64,000 bases of DNA from JAXGTD01 sp040775095. GTDB taxonomy: Bacteria; Pseudomonadota; Gammaproteobacteria; Chromatiales; Chromatiaceae. Under the pieces are notes generated by a model. That model did no database searches. It saw only the letters and a list, made by a program, of their open reading frames with translations, and was not told the origin of the DNA. The position numbers and the translations under genes are program-made. Positions within the stretch are counted from its first letter, which is position 1, and every line of letters starts with the position of its first letter. Below are positions 62,468-64,000 of the stretch, in pieces. The stretch is from NCBI GenBank assembly GCA_040775095.1, contig JAXGTD010000001.1, forward strand, positions 46,810-110,809, read 5' to 3'.

Positions 62468-62651
62468 TGGTCCAGACCTGTTTTCGGCAGCCGGAACGCC
62501 CGCTGGTGCACCGAAGCTGCCGCGTCGGTGGCGACTTCGCGTACCTGGATTCCAGCGATCCCAGCTCTTCCCCAACCGGCGCCCAAATCCGAACGGCCCA
62601 TTCGACAGAACCCATCGATACCGATCATCAGCCTCATCGATGCAGTGCCTC

Positions 62652-63143
62652 TTACGATTTGGCGTCGTAATACGCCGCAAGGTATTCGGTATGCGCCGGG
62701 AGCTTCAGCGAATTGGGGCGCAAACCCTTCACGAGGGCAGTTGCCTGCACTTCGTCAATTCCCAGCTCACGCAAAATCACCGCCGCCATGAAGCCGGTGC
62801 GGCCCGAGCCGCCCCGGCAGTGAATCGCCACACAGCTGTCCTGCCCGATCCAGCGTCAGCACCTGGGATTCATGCACTTGCCAGGATGGTTCGAACGCCT
62901 GGCCTGGAGCCGCGTCGTCTTCCACGGAAAAGTGGAACCAGGCCATGCCGCTTTGCCGGACAACATCCGGCAGGGTCGTAACCTCGAACCTGGCCAGCTC
63001 TTCGTCCGTCATCATGGTAACGACGGCATCGGCGCCGGCCCGATGGAGTTGGCTGATCGAGGCGGCCAGAGCCACGCCTTTGGTGCCAGGGCAACGCGTG
63101 AAAATCAGGCCACCCTGATCCGGCAGGGTCAGCACGTCGTAGG
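62652..63143 (-). pseudogene. Tyrosine/dual-specificity phosphatase gene, truncated and frameshifted
   Basis: The reverse strand reads YDVLTLPDQGGLIFTRCPGT through MMTDEELARFEVTTLPDVVR to about 62845. It continues in another frame with the catalytic P-loop AIHCRGGSGRTGFMAAVILR and ends at the TAA at 62652 (AAYYDAKS). The HCxxGxxRT motif is intact, so a single base change broke it. Its N-terminus is cut at the 110-bp repeat (63144). The family includes bacterial CDKN3-like phosphatases. Confidence 0.8.
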
Positions 63144-63253
63144 GCGAGTATAGGCAGCATAAACGCCGTCTGCTCGGAACCTTCGAGTATCCTCGGAGGT
63201 CGTCAGGTTGCTGCAGTTGCGGCTTCGACGTGATGTCGGCCTGAATCGCAGCC
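63144..63253. repeat. 110-bp repeat, copy 2, at a junction of two truncated genes
   Basis: Matches 57675-57785. One end cuts the phosphatase gene, the other lies where the restriction subunit loses its homology (after YRTFGCDSG). An element at such a junction suggests insertion with adjacent deletion. Confidence 0.75.
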
Positions 63254-64000
63254 GAAGGTGCGGTAGGTGTCCAATAGCATGCGCCTCTCCAGCTCGCGGG
63301 GGTCGCGCGTGGTGGGTTTGGCACTGTTGAACCTCTTCAGATAGTCCTTGGGCGTGGCGGTCAGGCCCAACTTGTAGCCGACGAAATACTCAAACACGGC
63401 GTGGGCGTTGCCGCCGATGGAGCGGTGGGCTTCGTCCGAGATCACCAGGTCGAAGTCGGTCGGCGAGACGTGGCGCTTGTACTTGTCGTTGAACAACAGC
63501 GACTGCGCCGTGGTGACGACGACTTCCGCCTTGCGCCAGTCATCACGGCGCTCTTTGCAGATGACCGAGGTGAAATCGCTCTTCAACAGGAAGGTGAATG
63601 CCTTGTTGGCTTGATCTTCCCGCTCCAGCCGGTCCACCAGGAACGGCACCCGGCGGGCGTTGCCGGTGCGCAGGAAGAGCTTGATGACGGCCGCGGAGGT
63701 GAGGGTCTTGCCGGCGCCGGTGGCCATCTCGAACAGGAAGCGGCTCTCGCCCTCGGCCACGGCGTCCTGAACGGCATGAACAGCGCGCTTTTGGTAGTCG
63801 CGCAGGAAGCGCAGGCGGTTCTTTCCGATGTAGGCGGGGCGCTCGCGACTGTTCTTCCAGCCTGCCTCGTCCGCATAGCCGGGGAGCTGGGTCAGAACGA
63901 TGTAGTCCTTCGCCACCATCTCCTTGATGAGACGGTCTGGATTGGGCTGGAAGCGGTGATAACCCTTGATGGAGTCGGGGGTGGGAAACCGGGTGATGAT
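63203..64000 (-). pseudogene. hsdR: Type I restriction enzyme R subunit (HsdR), C-terminally truncated; 5' end beyond the window
   Basis: The frame enters at the window end and reads the HsdR motor domain: DYQKRAVHAVQDAVAEGESR, Walker A ATGAGKTLTSA, Walker B VISDEAHRSIGG and motif III GLTATPKDY. After RRMLLDTYRTFGCDSG the normal protein continues with the second RecA domain. Here it ends in 8 unrelated residues and a stop supplied by the 110-bp repeat. ATP-dependent translocation would be lost, so this restriction system is probably inactive. The nuclease domain and the M and S genes would be outside the window. Confidence 0.85.

Noticed and set aside
1..64000. CRISPR arrays, rRNA genes, or a replication origin.
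   Set aside because: I saw no regularly spaced direct repeats, no conserved rRNA stretches and no DnaA-box cluster or iterons. The only regular spacing, 27 bp upstream of hipB, is explained by operators.

Overview
The window is high-GC DNA (roughly two thirds G+C by eye) with gammaproteobacterial-type content: NnrS, hemerythrin, RND efflux, a TakP-type TRAP transporter, sulfite-exporter-family proteins and IS elements of the IS91, IS66, IS6, IS1380 and IS481 families. A marine or sulfur-metabolising gammaproteobacterium such as a member of the Chromatiales would fit, but this is an inference from gene content. No rRNA, tRNA or CRISPR array was found.

Region 1 (1-5.4 kb) holds housekeeping and stress genes: an HD phosphohydrolase, NnrS, a hemerythrin, a SAM methyltransferase, a quinone oxidoreductase and a small IS5-type MITE. 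Region 2 (5.2-24.2 kb) is the centrepiece, a complete Tc (toxin complex) locus on the minus strand. A fused TcB-TcC protein (2736 aa) is followed by a 3400-aa TcA and a 58-codon ORF. The TcC variable tail ends in a domain with nucleotidyltransferase-like motifs, and TcA is unusually rich in paired cysteines. Region 3 (24.4-29.5 kb) is an RND pump and adaptor without an outer-membrane channel, then a small EamA protein.

Region 4 (30.2-39.7 kb) holds a large secreted subtilase, several small secreted proteins, a DUF429 protein and a NERD-helicase. Region 5 (39.8-43.1 kb) is a tandem pair of toxin-antitoxin modules (RES type, then HipBA). HipBA is preceded by four HipB-like operators at exact 27-bp spacing. 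Region 6 (43.4-47.8 kb) is a secreted Cys-rich protein followed by nested IS debris that has broken a beta-helix gene.

Region 7 (47.8-55.1 kb) has an AhpD-like protein and a tight TRAP (DctPQM), gamma-glutamyltransferase-fold hydrolase and TSUP exporter operon, divergent from an Lrp/AsnC regulator. Region 8 (55.2-59.4 kb) is a second mobile-element zone around another secreted Cys-rich protein. Region 9 (59.4-64 kb) is a sulfur/redox-flavoured operon (sigma factor, small membrane protein, FmdE, Usp, TSUP, CDF remnant). It is followed by a broken phosphatase gene joined through a 110-bp repeat to a truncated type I restriction subunit.

Several dispersed repeats cross these regions. The most notable is a multi-hairpin element, in three copies beside gene stop codons, whose stems differ in sequence while pairing is kept.
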